Below, one piece after another: positions 33,980 through 43,433 of a stretch of DNA of 64,000 nucleotides. The translations under genes and the position numbers were made by a program. Source of the stretch: JBDNJM01 sp041687755. Its GTDB lineage: Bacteria > Planctomycetota > UBA1135 > GCA-002686595. The stretch covers positions 77,436 through 141,435 of the forward strand of contig JBDNJM010000154.1 in assembly GCA_041687755.1 (NCBI GenBank). The letters run 5' to 3'. The notes under the pieces are model-generated. The model was not told the origin of the DNA. It made no database searches and saw only the letters and a list, made by a program, of their open reading frames with translations. Position 1 is the stretch's first letter. Each line of letters starts with the position of its first letter.

Positions 33980-35107
33980 TTGAAGTGCCCCCCCCAAAGC
34001 CCCGGCGACGGCCAGGGTTCGAAGCCCCAGGCGCAGAGCGGCCCGCAGGACCGCTTAGGACAGGTGTCCCCTACTCCTGGGGCTCGCGGCAGCGGGTCGT
34101 CCTCCGAGTTCCTGCCGCGCTCCCTGCTCGGTGCGTTCAGCGACCAGGTCGCGGACCTCGTCGAGTGCGCCTCCCCCGCCATCCTGAGCATTCGCACCCT
34201 GCGACCCGGACGCAGTCAGCTGGGCGGCGGCTCCGGTGTCCGGATCGGCACAGAGGGCCTCGCCCTGACCAACTCCCACGTCGTGCGCGGCGCAACGGCG
34301 GTCGAAGCGGTGCTCGCCGACGGCACGTCGCGCATCGCCTCGGTCCGCGGTCAGGATCCCGCCACCGATCTGGCGCTGCTGCAGATCGAGGACGCCTACC
34401 CGCTCGGCACCCTGGAGCTCGGCGATTCGAACGCCGCCCGAGTCGGCGACACCGTGATCGCGATCGGTTCGCCGTTTGGGCTTAGCCAAACCGTCACACT
34501 CGGCATTATCAGCGCCCTCGGTCGCACACTGCCGAGCCAGGCGCGCGGTCGCCCGCTGGAGGGCATGATCCAGACGGACGCCCTGCTCAACCCGGGCAAC
34601 TCGGGCGGTCCCTTGCTCAACGCGGAAGGTGCGATCGTCGGCATCAATACGGCGATCCTCCACGGCAGCCAGGGGCTGTGCTTCGCGGTTCCGGCGCGCA
34701 CGGCGACCTTCGTCGTCGCCCAACTGCGCGATTACGGACGCGTGCGGCGGGCGTTCCTCGGACTCGGCCTCGAAGAGGTCCTGCTGCCCAAGCCGCTGGT
34801 CGAGCGGCTGAGCCTCGGCACGTCGCGCGCGCTGGCGGTGTGCTCTACCGAGCGGCATTCACCCGCCGACTCCGCGGGCCTGCGGCGGGGCGACCTGCTG
34901 CTGTTCTTCGAGGGCGAGCGCATCGAGACGACTTCCGACCTGCACCGCCGGCTCGACGGCGCCGCCATCGGTCGGCGCTGCGCTATCGAACTCCTGCGCG
35001 ACGGGGAGCTGCGCGGAGAGACGCTCACGCCGACAGAGCTGCCCGAAGCCCTGCTGGGCCACCCCCGGGGCCCGGGCCGACCCGCCTCGTGGACTCCCCG
35101 CGGCTGA
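33980..35107 (+). CDS. HtrA/DegP-like serine protease with PDZ domain
   Basis: 375 residues from TTG at 33980. Trypsin-like domain with catalytic triad H100 (LTNSHVV), D130 (QDPATDLALL) and S208 (NPGNSGGP), followed by one PDZ domain (~260-350, SPADSAGLRRGDLLLFFEGE). These proteases degrade or refold damaged proteins. No signal peptide or membrane helix is visible in the first 50 residues (polar, Gly/Ser/Gln-rich), which is unusual, so either the protein is cytoplasmic or the start is misassigned. The lead-in before about residue 45 may not be translated. Confidence 0.85.
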   Translation: MKCPPQSPGDGQGSKPQAQSGPQDRLGQVSPTPGARGSGSSSEFLPRSLLGAFSDQVADLVECASPAILSIRTLRPGRSQLGGGSGVRIGTEGLALTNSHVVRGATAVEAVLADGTSRIASVRGQDPATDLALLQIEDAYPLGTLELGDSNAARVGDTVIAIGSPFGLSQTVTLGIISALGRTLPSQARGRPLEGMIQTDALLNPGNSGGPLLNAEGAIVGINTAILHGSQGLCFAVPARTATFVVAQLRDYGRVRRAFLGLGLEEVLLPKPLVERLSLGTSRALAVCSTERHSPADSAGLRRGDLLLFFEGERIETTSDLHRRLDGAAIGRRCAIELLRDGELRGETLTPTELPEALLGHPRGPGRPASWTPRG

Positions 35108-35145
35108 TTCCATTGGCCGTGACGCCCGCAGCTCCCCCCTTGAGC

Positions 35146-35151
35146 TAGGCT
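35146..35151 (+). promoter_or_regulatory. Candidate -10 element (TAGGCT) for the secreted propeller gene
   Basis: TAGGCT ends 7 bases before the GTG at 35159, so transcription would begin at the start codon. The GTG is fixed by the signal peptide that follows it immediately, which makes this one of the stronger leaderless cases. Confidence 0.5.
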
Positions 35152-35158
35152 CGAACCC

Positions 35159-38100
35159 GTGCTGAACCTGCTCCTCTGCGTTGTGCTCGCGCCCGCCCAA
35201 GCCACCGACGATCCCGTCCTTGCCTGGGCCCAGGAGATCGAGTTCGAGGTGCAGCGGCCCGCGGTCTGGCAGGCCACGATCGGATTGCTAGACGGCGGCG
35301 CAGCGGTGCTGGTCGATGTCTACGACGAAGCCCTCGACCAAACGCGCCCCAACCTGACGCGTCTGAGCTCCGACGGCACTGAGATATGGCGCGTGGACGC
35401 TGCGCCGATCACTCCGCGCGACAACGCCTTCGGATCGGGGCTGCTCGAGCTCCCCGGCGGCTCCCGACTCCTCGCCTTGGGCACCGGCCTAGACGCCCAG
35501 GGGCAGACCGTCGTGACGCTTACCGCCATCGAATCAGGCAGCGGCGCGACGGTCTGGACGACCGCCCTCGAAGAGCAGAGCGCGTTCGAGCTCGCGGTCC
35601 ATGACCTCGCGCTCGCGCCCGACGGCTCCGCGGTCTACGTCCTGAACTCCGCGCCCTACGCCTCCCTCGGAATGGGTTCGGCCGACCAATTCCGCGTGAC
35701 CTCCTTCGACCCCAGCACCGGCGCCCAGATCTGGAGCAGCCCGTTCGGCGCGACGGACCTGACCGACGCGCGCCCGGTCGGCCTGGTGGTCCAGCCCGGC
35801 AGCGGCCGAGTCGTCGTGTACGGCGCGAGCGTCGACGGTCCCGGCGGCGTCGATCCGGGCAAGACGCGCCCGTTCGCGGCGGGCCTCGACGGCTCTGGCA
35901 GCGTCGCCTGGCAGTACAGCGGCGCGCCCGCGCCCAACGCCGCCCTTTCAACCTTCGACAAGGGTTTGAGCTCCGACAGCGGCTCCGCCGGGTTCCTGAG
36001 CCGCGGCAACTCCACGCTCACCGCCTTCGACTTCGATCAGGGCCAGCTGCTCTGGAGCGTGACGCCTGAACACACCCTAGATTTCATCGAGCTCGACGCC
36101 GGCGGCCCGATCGTCGGCGGCGTGACCTTTGGCGGCGCCGTCGTGACCGCCTACACCGGGCTCGGGCCCAGCGCGCCTCCGCGCTGGACGCGCACCTTCC
36201 CCGGCCTGCCTTTCGGCCCGGCTGTCGCGACCGAGTTCGACTCGGGCGTCGGCCCGGCCCTGGCCATCGCGTTCGCCACCGCAGCGCCGTTCCAGGGCGG
36301 GGATGCCGCCTACTTCGAGCTACGCTCCGCGGACGGCAGCGTGCTCGAGATCGCCGAGATCGAAGGCCCCCAGCCCGGCGCCCTCCCGCTCGCAATGGTG
36401 CGCTCGGAAGCCCGCGCCCTGTTGACGTTCGCGCCCCAGTCCCAGCTGCCTTCGCCGCCCTCGGTCCTGGCCCGCTCCTTTGGCGCGGCGGGCAACGGCT
36501 GGATCGCGCCGATCCGCTTCCCCCTCGTCGGGCGCGGCGGCGTTGCAGAGCTCCGCATCGACCTCAGCGGCGAACTGGGCACGGCCTTCGAACAGTCGCT
36601 CGAGGTCGGCGGCGCCCTCGACCCCTGCTGTCGCGTGCGCTTCTTCGACGCCCGCACCGGCGCCACGCTCTCGGAATACTCCATCGACCGAGTGATCAAC
36701 GGTCTCGAAGACCGACCGGTGTTCGCCGCAGCCCCCGACGGCAGCTTCGCGGTCGCCCTGATCGACCCCGACTCCGCCAGGCTGCTGCGCATCGATGCGA
36801 GCACCGGCGAGGTGGCTTGGGAGCTCGACATCACCGACCTCGGCATCCCGGAGGCCGACCTGGTCACCATCAATCCGGACAGCTCCCGCGTCGTGCTGAC
36901 CCAAAGCACCGACACCTATCCGATCCCCTCCGGGGGCTTGGCGTATGCGCACCGCGTCCTGAATCTAGATGCTGCGACCGGCGTCGTTCTCTGGGACCGG
37001 GTGCACAGCCTCGACCTGATCGGTAGCCGGCTCGACGCGATCGACATGGAGCACCATCCGGTCACCGGGGACGTCCTGTTGCTGAGCCGCGCCCAGACCC
37101 CGGGCCTGCAGCCCTCGATCGAGCTCGTCGCCTTGGCGGAGGCCGATGGCGCCGAAGTCTGGACCGTCCTCCACCCCGCTCCCGAAGAGATCGACGCGCC
37201 GACCGACCTCGTCTTGCTCAACGAGGGCGACCTGCTCGCGGTCCCCGCAACACGCACGCGCCTCGTGGGCGGCGCCCAAGTGAACTCGGCCCTCGTCGTG
37301 TTCCTCGACGGTGCCACGGGGGCCGTGCTCGAAGAGCGAGAGCTGAGCGCACAGTTCTTCAGCGGTCCGACCTCTGCGATCGCAGGCGCCGGCAGCCTGC
37401 GCGACGATCAGGTCATCCTGCTCAGCTCAGAGGGCGCGGGTGTTGGCAGCCTGGGCGTCCTCCAGGGCGTGCGCTTCGGCGCGACCGAGATCCAGTGGAG
37501 CCTGCCCCTGGGTTCCGTCGCCCAAGAGGGAGCCGCGCACTTCGACACCGCCGCCGGACGCTTCGCCGTGACCGGCGGACTGCAGTCTTCCGGGCTCCTG
37601 TCGTTTTCCGAAGGCCAAGACCTGGGCCTGTTCGAGCTGGAGCCGCTGCCGCCCTCGATCGCGCTGCCCGAACTCCCGTCGTCGATCGTTGCCGGCGGCC
37701 CCGGGGCCCTCGTCGCCTGGCAGACCTTCACCCCGGACGGCCCCCAGGGCGAGCTGCGCGGCTACGGCTTACCGCCCCTGCTCACCGGAGCCGAGGCCGT
37801 CTCGCTCGCCGCCGGCGGCATCGTGGAGCTGTCCCTCGACTTCCCCCCGGCGCCCGCCGTGCCCCCGCGCTTCGCCCTGATCCTGGGCACCGCCGGTGCG
37901 ACCTCGCCGGGCATCCTGATCGACCAGGTCACGCTGCCGCTGACCCTCGATGGCTACCTGCTGAAGTCGCTCAACGAGCTCAACAGCGGCATCTTCCAGG
38001 GCACCTTCCAGCAGCTCGACCCCGACGGCAACCTCCAGGCGCAGCTCGTCGTCCCCCCCGGACTGTCGCCCAGCCTCGCCGGCCTGACGCTGCACCACGC

Positions 38101-38173
38101 CGCGCTCGCGTTCACGCTCGGCGGCCCCGCGGACCTGGTGTCGAACGCGACGCCGGTTCAGCTCGTGCCCTAG
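35159..38173 (+). CDS. Secreted PQQ-like beta-propeller protein with lineage-type C-terminal domain
   Basis: 1004 residues. The GTG start gives a short signal peptide (MLNLLLCVVLAPAQA). The body has many blades of PQQ/WD-like type, each with a Gly..W strand: SGSGATVWTTAL, STGAQIWSSPF, GSVAWQYSG, QGQLLWSVTPE, STGEVAWELDI, ATGVVLWDRVH, GAEVWTVLHP. No residues for PQQ or metal binding are evident, so binding or structural use is likelier than catalysis. The last ~140 residues (AAGGIVELSLDF to VQLVP) form a beta domain I recognise from other planctomycete secreted proteins, possibly for sorting or attachment. Function unknown. Confidence 0.78.
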   Translation: MLNLLLCVVLAPAQATDDPVLAWAQEIEFEVQRPAVWQATIGLLDGGAAVLVDVYDEALDQTRPNLTRLSSDGTEIWRVDAAPITPRDNAFGSGLLELPGGSRLLALGTGLDAQGQTVVTLTAIESGSGATVWTTALEEQSAFELAVHDLALAPDGSAVYVLNSAPYASLGMGSADQFRVTSFDPSTGAQIWSSPFGATDLTDARPVGLVVQPGSGRVVVYGASVDGPGGVDPGKTRPFAAGLDGSGSVAWQYSGAPAPNAALSTFDKGLSSDSGSAGFLSRGNSTLTAFDFDQGQLLWSVTPEHTLDFIELDAGGPIVGGVTFGGAVVTAYTGLGPSAPPRWTRTFPGLPFGPAVATEFDSGVGPALAIAFATAAPFQGGDAAYFELRSADGSVLEIAEIEGPQPGALPLAMVRSEARALLTFAPQSQLPSPPSVLARSFGAAGNGWIAPIRFPLVGRGGVAELRIDLSGELGTAFEQSLEVGGALDPCCRVRFFDARTGATLSEYSIDRVINGLEDRPVFAAAPDGSFAVALIDPDSARLLRIDASTGEVAWELDITDLGIPEADLVTINPDSSRVVLTQSTDTYPIPSGGLAYAHRVLNLDAATGVVLWDRVHSLDLIGSRLDAIDMEHHPVTGDVLLLSRAQTPGLQPSIELVALAEADGAEVWTVLHPAPEEIDAPTDLVLLNEGDLLAVPATRTRLVGGAQVNSALVVFLDGATGAVLEERELSAQFFSGPTSAIAGAGSLRDDQVILLSSEGAGVGSLGVLQGVRFGATEIQWSLPLGSVAQEGAAHFDTAAGRFAVTGGLQSSGLLSFSEGQDLGLFELEPLPPSIALPELPSSIVAGGPGALVAWQTFTPDGPQGELRGYGLPPLLTGAEAVSLAAGGIVELSLDFPPAPAVPPRFALILGTAGATSPGILIDQVTLPLTLDGYLLKSLNELNSGIFQGTFQQLDPDGNLQAQLVVPPGLSPSLAGLTLHHAALAFTLGGPADLVSNATPVQLVP

Positions 38174-38211
38174 GAGCCCGCTCGAACAGGCCGCCTGCCG
38201 CGCACCGCAGG

Positions 38212-40104
38212 TCAGCCGCCGCGCCGCGCCCGCTCCACGTGCACCGCGAGCAGCGCCACGTCCGGCGGGTTGATGCCCGCGATGCGTCCGGCCGCGCCGA
38301 GCGTGCGCGGGCGCAGCAGCTCAAGCTTCTCGCGGGCCTCGCCGCGCAGGCCGCGGATGGCCGCGAGGTTCAGGTCGGCAGGGATCTGGATGCCCTCCTG
38401 CCGCTTCATGCGCTCGACGTCGTTGCGCTGGCGCTCGACGTAGCCCGCGTATTTGACGTCGGCCTCCACCGCGGTCACCAGGTCTCGCGGTAGCTCGAGC
38501 GCGGCGAGCGCGGGGTAACGCGCCGATAGGGTGCCCCACGTCTCCTCCGGCCGGCGCAGCAGGTCGTCGAGGCGTCGCTGACTGTCGGCCCCCTCGCGTG
38601 TCGCGCGCAGCAGCGCCACGGCCTCCCCGATGCGCGCGCGGCGGGCTTCGGCGAGGGCGATCGTCGCGGCATCCACCAGGCCGACCTCGCGCGCCTTCGG
38701 CAGCAGTCGCAGGTCGGCGTTGTCCTGGCGCAGCAGCAGCCGGTACTCGGCACGGCTCGTGAACATGCGGTACGGCTCGGTCGGGTTCGTGACCGTAAGG
38801 TCGTCCACGAGCACGCCCGCGTAGGCTTCGTCGCGCCCCAGCAGCAGCGGCGCGCGATCTGTGACCCACAGGGCCGCGTTCGCGCCGGCCAACAGGCCCT
38901 GGGCCGCGGCCTCCTCGTAGCCGCTCGTGCCGTTGATCTGTCCCGCCAGGAACAGTCCCGGCGCCTTCAGCACCGCCAGCGTCGGGTCGAGCTGGCTCGG
39001 CTGCACGAAGTCGTACTCGACCGCGTAGCCGTGCCGCAGGAACACCGCGCGCTCCAGGCCCGGAATCACGTGGCAGAACTCCTCCTGCACCTCGGCCGGC
39101 AGCGAGGTCGAGATACCGTTGACGTACACGACGTCGGTCTCGAGTCCCTCGGGCTCCAGGAACAGCTGGTGCCGGTCCCGGTCGGCGAAGCGCATGATCT
39201 TGTCTTCAACCGACGGGCAGTAGCGCGGCCCCACGCCCTGAATCGCGCCGGTGTACATCGGTGCGCGGTGCACGTTGTCGCGAATAATCGCGTGCGCCGC
39301 CTCGTTCGTGTACGTGATGTGGCAGGCGATCTGGCGCAGCGCGGGGAAGCCGGACGGGTCCGTGCGGAAGCTGAAGGGCTCGGCCGGATCGTCCCCGCCC
39401 TGCGCTTCTAGATCCTCCCAATTGATCGAGGCGCTCGAGAGCCGCGGCGGGGTGCCGGTTTTCAGCCGGCCGGTGACCAGCCCCAGCCGGCGCAGGTCTT
39501 CCGAAACCCCGCTCGCGGAGGCCTCCCCGACGCGACCGCCCGCGGTCTGGCTCTCGCCCGTATGCATCACCGCCGCCAGGAAGGTCCCGGTCGTCAGGAT
39601 CACGGCAGTGGCGCGCAGCTCTCGGCCGTCCTGCAACTCGACGCCGACGACCGTGTCGCGGCCGCCATGCTCCTCAACGATCAGGCGCTCCACGCCCCCC
39701 TCAACGATCTCGACGCCGCTGGCTTCGCGCACGAAGCGCGTCACCGTCTCGCGGTACACGTGCCGATCCGCCTGGGCCCGCGGCGCGCGCACCGCATAGC
39801 CTTTGGCCGTGTTGAGCATCCGGAACTGAATCCCGGCCGCATCCGTCGCGAGGCCCATGACGCCGCCTAGGGCATCCACCTCGCGGGCCAGCTGCCCCTT
39901 GCCCAGGCCCCCGATGGCGGGGTTGCAGCTCATCTCCCCAATCTTGTCGGCCCGGAACGTCACGAGCGCAGCGGCAACTCCGAGGCGCGCGGCCGCGAGC
40001 GCCGCCTCGACCCCGGCGTGTCCACCGCCCACGACGATCACCCCGAATGCATTGCCATCACTGGACTTCGGGGACGGGTGCGGATGCTGAAGATCGGGAT
40101 TCAT
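38212..40104 (-). CDS. mnmG: tRNA uridine-5-carboxymethylaminomethyl modification enzyme MnmG (GidA)
   Basis: FAD-binding enzyme that with MnmE adds the carboxymethylaminomethyl group to U34 of tRNA. 630 residues. FAD motif VIVVGGGHAGVEAALAAARLG near residue 22; MSCNPAIGGLGKGQL, RMLNTAKGYAVRAPRAQADR, GQINGTSGYEEAAAQGL and TSRAEYRLLLRQDNAD are all strongly conserved. Full length including the C-terminal MnmE-binding part. mnmE is not in the window. MnmA, which completes the same wobble base, is encoded about 14 kb away. Confidence 0.97.
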   Translation of the reverse strand: MNPDLQHPHPSPKSSDGNAFGVIVVGGGHAGVEAALAAARLGVAAALVTFRADKIGEMSCNPAIGGLGKGQLAREVDALGGVMGLATDAAGIQFRMLNTAKGYAVRAPRAQADRHVYRETVTRFVREASGVEIVEGGVERLIVEEHGGRDTVVGVELQDGRELRATAVILTTGTFLAAVMHTGESQTAGGRVGEASASGVSEDLRRLGLVTGRLKTGTPPRLSSASINWEDLEAQGGDDPAEPFSFRTDPSGFPALRQIACHITYTNEAAHAIIRDNVHRAPMYTGAIQGVGPRYCPSVEDKIMRFADRDRHQLFLEPEGLETDVVYVNGISTSLPAEVQEEFCHVIPGLERAVFLRHGYAVEYDFVQPSQLDPTLAVLKAPGLFLAGQINGTSGYEEAAAQGLLAGANAALWVTDRAPLLLGRDEAYAGVLVDDLTVTNPTEPYRMFTSRAEYRLLLRQDNADLRLLPKAREVGLVDAATIALAEARRARIGEAVALLRATREGADSQRRLDDLLRRPEETWGTLSARYPALAALELPRDLVTAVEADVKYAGYVERQRNDVERMKRQEGIQIPADLNLAAIRGLRGEAREKLELLRPRTLGAAGRIAGINPPDVALLAVHVERARRGG

Positions 40105-40113
40105 GGGGATGGT

Positions 40114-40119
40114 GCTCTA
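40114..40119 (-). promoter_or_regulatory. Candidate -10 element (TAGAGC) for mnmG
   Basis: Minus-strand TAGAGC ends 9 bases before the mnmG ATG at 40104, the same hexamer and nearly the same spacing as for the zinc-ribbon HEAT gene. Confidence 0.35.
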
Positions 40120-40205
40120 GGCGCCTCTATTTCAGCCGAAGACACCGCCAGGTAAAGCACAAGTCGCCTGGATCCTGGGAGAACCCGCGGCCGATAGCCC
40201 CCTTC

Positions 40206-40445
40206 GTGCATTCCTGGGTATTCCGCCATCGACATCAGCTCCGGGCCATCTACGGCCTGCCACCCGAGGAACGGGTGCAGAAGCTGCTCGACGACCACGC
40301 TGCCGAGCGTGCGCCGAAGGTGGATCGTATGGCCCTGGCGGGGACGATCGCGGCTGTCGACGACCCCGACCCCGACGCCGAGTCGGAGCCCGAGGCCGCC
40401 GGGCTGATCCAGCTCGAGCTGCGCCCCAAGCCGAAGCGCGTCTGA
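40206..40445 (+). CDS. Small hypothetical protein
   Basis: 79 residues from GTG at 40206. The N-terminus VHSWVFRHRHQLRAIYGLPP is well structured in composition, then a helical stretch and an acidic linker (DDPDPDAESEPEAAG), ending in a Lys/Arg patch. Codon bias resembles real genes here. Not recognised as a named family. Divergent from mnmG and next to a pseudogene pair. The reading frame extends upstream, but that part is low-complexity. Confidence 0.45.
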   Translation: MHSWVFRHRHQLRAIYGLPPEERVQKLLDDHAAERAPKVDRMALAGTIAAVDDPDPDAESEPEAAGLIQLELRPKPKRV

Positions 40446-40485
40446 AGTCGCCTGCGGGCCCTGCGGAGCAAGCGCCCGGCCTGTC

Positions 40486-42259
40486 TCACGGCCCCAGCTC
40501 GACCTCCAGTCTGCCTGCGGCAGGCGGCCACTGGATCGGGACCTTCCGCGGGAGATCCTTGATCCCGACCTCCGGCAGCGAGAGCGTCTACTCCCCCCGC
40601 TGGCAGCCACAGCTCCAGCTGCCCCTCGCCGTCCGCCTGCAGCCAGGTCGCCGTCTCGTGAGTCCAAGTCTCCGACTGCTCGAGCCGCACCCAACCCGCC
40701 GCCAATGCGAGCCCGTCCGAGTCCCTCAGCGCAACCCGCCCCGCGTGCAGCTTCAGGTCGAGGGCGATGCGGTGCTCCCCGGCTCGAGGGAGCTCCACGG
40801 TCTCCAGGGCCAACCATATGCGCGCGGCATCCGCATCAGGCTCAGACTCGTGAGTCGCACCGACTTCGACGAGGGCGAACGGCGTCGCAGATCCGGGCCG
40901 CAGGTTCGCGAGCACCCCGCTGCCATCGCTCCCTAGGGAGGGCTGGAAATGGGTTCGCCGAGTTCCAGCGACCTGCGGATCGACCGCGAGCTGTAGCGCG
41001 CGCTCCGGGCTCCCGTCCACGGCCACGTGCAGCCGCAGCAGCTCGAGCTTCGATGGCCGCGCATCGATGTCCAACTCGAGGAGTTCGCCCTCCAACAGCT
41101 CGGATTGCCCGGCAGCCTGCCGTTTGAGCCACCGCGGGCCCTAGGGCAGCCCCGGGCACTCGACCCACAGGATGTACTTTCCCGGCGGCAGCGCATCGAT
41201 GCTGCACCGCGGTCCGATCCCGAGCCGATAGTCGCGCGCAATTCCGATGGCCGAGCCGAACCGAAAGCGCTCCCGCCCGCCGACGGCATCGAGCGTGTGC
41301 ACGTGCACCCTCACTGGCCACCCGGAGCGGATTGCCCACTGAGCAATCGCCCAGTGAGGCTCCCTGTCCGCGGTAGGTGCAGTTCCGGCCAGCCGGGAGT
41401 CGAGGGCAGCTCTTCCAGACTGTCGAACTCCAAGGGCACCGAGCGCGGAGTGTTGATGGTCACGCTCGTCGACTCAAACGGGCTCGCCACGAACTCGAAC
41501 CACCCCTGCGGATCCGTCTCGACGCGGTCCGTCACCCGCTTGTTCCGGGAGGTGATAGAGATCGCGACCACCTCAGCACCGCCGACGTTGGCACCGTCAC
41601 CGTCCAGCAACCTTCCGCGGACTTCCGCTCCCTTCCAGAAGCGCCTGCAGCTCGACTTCAAGCCTGCGCTCCTCTTCAGGAAACAGCTGCGCGAACCGAA
41701 CCTCTGCGATGTAGTCGTTGTCAGCCTCGAATCGAAGGAACTGCGCCCGCGGGTGCAGCTGTACGGGGTCGCCCCTCCAGCCCCCTTAGAGACCGACGTG
41801 GCGCCAGAGCTCCGAATCATCGCTGAGGGCTTCCGAAACCTCACTGTGCAGAGTTCGTACAGCCACCCTTCCGTCCCAAGGCTGCCCGTCCGGGCCCCGC
41901 ACCTGCACTCGGGGGGTCACACGACTCTCCGGCCGCAGGATGTACGTCTTGCAGGGCACCACGTCATCCATGACGGCAGGTAAAAAACGACGGATCTTCG
42001 AGCCGAATCGAGTGGGTCCCCGGCCGAACCTGCTTGCAGCTCTACTCGTGCCCACGGCTCGGCCCGGGCGTCAGACTTCTGCGCGTCCCGTCCGACGCCA
42101 GCAGTACGAGACCGCCCGGTTGAGCTTGGCGCGTCGAACCCGACGCGCGGGTATAGCCCCGCAGGGTCACGGCCTTCAGGGCGCCCCTCTCCGGCTCCTG
42201 GAGGCCGCTCGACGAGCGACCGAGTGTCGCAAACAGAGCACAGAGGGCGACCAGCATGG
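40486..42259 (-). pseudogene. Decayed secreted protein with carboxypeptidase-regulatory-like domains
   Basis: Pieces in several frames align end to end. ATG at 42259 gives a signal-like MLVALCALFATLG. Next come HSIRLEDPSFF, VPCKTYILRPESRVTPRVQV, FEADNDYIAEVRFAQLFPEE and GRLLDGDGANVGGAEVVAIS with DPQGWFEFVASPF (the carboxypeptidase-regulatory fold), then LPPGKYILWVECPG, ELLELDIDARPSKLELLRLH and a C-terminal QWPPAAGRLEVELGP. In-phase stops interrupt continuing homology at 42042 (TAG), 41786 (TAA), 41141 (TAG) and 40588 (TAG), with at least three frame changes between. The mix of nonsense and frameshift lesions marks a true pseudogene rather than read error. Confidence 0.72.
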
Positions 42260-42668
42260 GGGACGTTGAACGGGGGGCTTCAGGGCCCCCGCACCGGGAG
42301 GCCCTGCGAGCGCGGAACCGAAGCCAACCCCGTGCCCGAGCAGCAGCTCGCCCAGGACCTGGCGCTGCTCGATGCGGGCCTCGATCGCGTCGGGGGGTCT
42401 TCTCGACCCGCTCCGGACGAGAAGACGACGGTCTCGCGGCGCCTGCGGCGCCCGCACTCCCGGCTGCGGTTGATCGCGCGCTGCCGCAGCACCGTGCCGA
42501 GCCACACGCGGCTGAACCGCGGGGCCCGCAGCGTGCCCGCCGCCGCGTCGAGGAACAGGTCCTGGACCGGGTCGTCGCCGTCGGCCTCCCCCACGAGCGA
42601 ACGAGCCGGTCGGCGAGCCCGGTCTCATCGGCGAGCAGGTCCTTGAGAGTCGTATCTGTCGTGCTCAT
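42260..42668 (-). pseudogene. Decayed ECF-type RNA polymerase sigma factor
   Basis: ATG at 42668 gives MSTTDTTLKDLLADETGLAD, then a frame change near 42592 leads into the region-2-like sequence GEADGDDPVQDLFLDAAAGT and RFSRVWLGTVLRQRAINRSR. A second change near 42395 leads into AIEARIEQRQVLGELLLG. There the homology stops: the region 4 helix-turn-helix needed for -35 recognition is absent and the next gene begins directly. Upstream of the decayed secreted protein, it was probably its regulator. Non-functional as written. Confidence 0.65.
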
Positions 42669-42785
42669 GGTCGACGAAGCACCGCGGGCACAGCTGCCGT
42701 CCGCCGGATCGCCAAGAAATTGGCCGGGGGCCCAGGAACGATCGAAGAACCCGCTCCAGGATCGGCGTGGCGCGGTGGGTCGGCC

Positions 42786-43229
42786 CTACTCCGGCGCCGG
42801 CTGCTCGATGAACTTGACCCTCGGGCGTTCCGGATCGAGGCGAAAATCGAACACCGGCTGATAGACCCGGCCCGCCAGGAACGCGCCGGAGGCCTGCACC
42901 CTGCCCGAAATGAGCGGGGTTCCGTTGAAGTAGTTCACCTCGAGCGAGTGCCCCCCCCTCCCGGGCTCCAGCTGCAGCCAGTGCTTGCGGCCGTCCCACC
43001 GAGAGAACGAGGACGGGTCTCCGTCCACCAGTTCGTAGGTCACCTTCTCCGGAAGGCTGTTGCCCACGATGGGGTGCTTCAAAAAGACGAGCGGGGCACC
43101 GTCGCGACCCTTGAGAACGGCGTACTCGCCATCGATCTCGGCGGGGTCGAGGTAGCGTTCGGTGTTGCGACAGCCAAACGAGGCGAAGAGCAGGAAGACG
43201 AGCAGGATGGAGCGGAGCGCGAGCTGCAT
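42786..43229 (-). CDS. Small lipoprotein, function unknown
   Basis: 147 residues from ATG at 43229. Lipoprotein signal MQLALRSILLVFLLFASFGC with the lipobox ending SFGC (Cys20). The mature part is short beta-rich sequence (GAPLVFLKHPIVGNSLPEKV, GGHSLEVNYFNGTPLISGRV) with no recognised motif. The frame is open further upstream, but only this start gives a signal. A purine-rich aaggctcc lies just before the ATG. Confidence 0.72.
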   Translation of the reverse strand: MQLALRSILLVFLLFASFGCRNTERYLDPAEIDGEYAVLKGRDGAPLVFLKHPIVGNSLPEKVTYELVDGDPSSFSRWDGRKHWLQLEPGRGGHSLEVNYFNGTPLISGRVQASGAFLAGRVYQPVFDFRLDPERPRVKFIEQPAPE

Positions 43230-43352
43230 GGAGCCTTCAGCGACAAGTTGGGCTGGGCCAGCGGGGAAGCGCGACGGACGCCGACCTTCGGCCCCCTCGC
43301 TTGCACCCGGTACTCGGAGTCTAGCTGCCGGCCTCGCGCGAGAGAAACGACA

Positions 43353-43387
43353 GCGGCCCGCAGCATCGGGGTGATGCTGCGGGCCGC
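43353..43387 (-). terminator. Hairpin terminator after the metzincin gene
   Basis: Perfect 15-base arms gcggcccgcagcatc (43353-43367) and gatgctgcgggccgc (43373-43387) with a 5-base loop, 47 bases past the stop of the protease gene. Confidence 0.75.
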
Positions 43388-43433
43388 GTAGCGACCGACC
43401 CAAACGGGTCGACCGGGAAGCTTCAGGCTTCGA

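Noticed and set aside
34010..34050. ggttcgaagcccc resembling a tRNA T-loop
   Set aside because: The stem does not pair and the sequence lies inside the HtrA lead-in.
4819..42044. Reassignment of TAG to an amino acid, suggested by four in-phase TAG interruptions
   Set aside because: sucC and the dCTP deaminase end in TAG, and the 40-42 kb cases come with TAA and frame changes, so gene decay explains them better.
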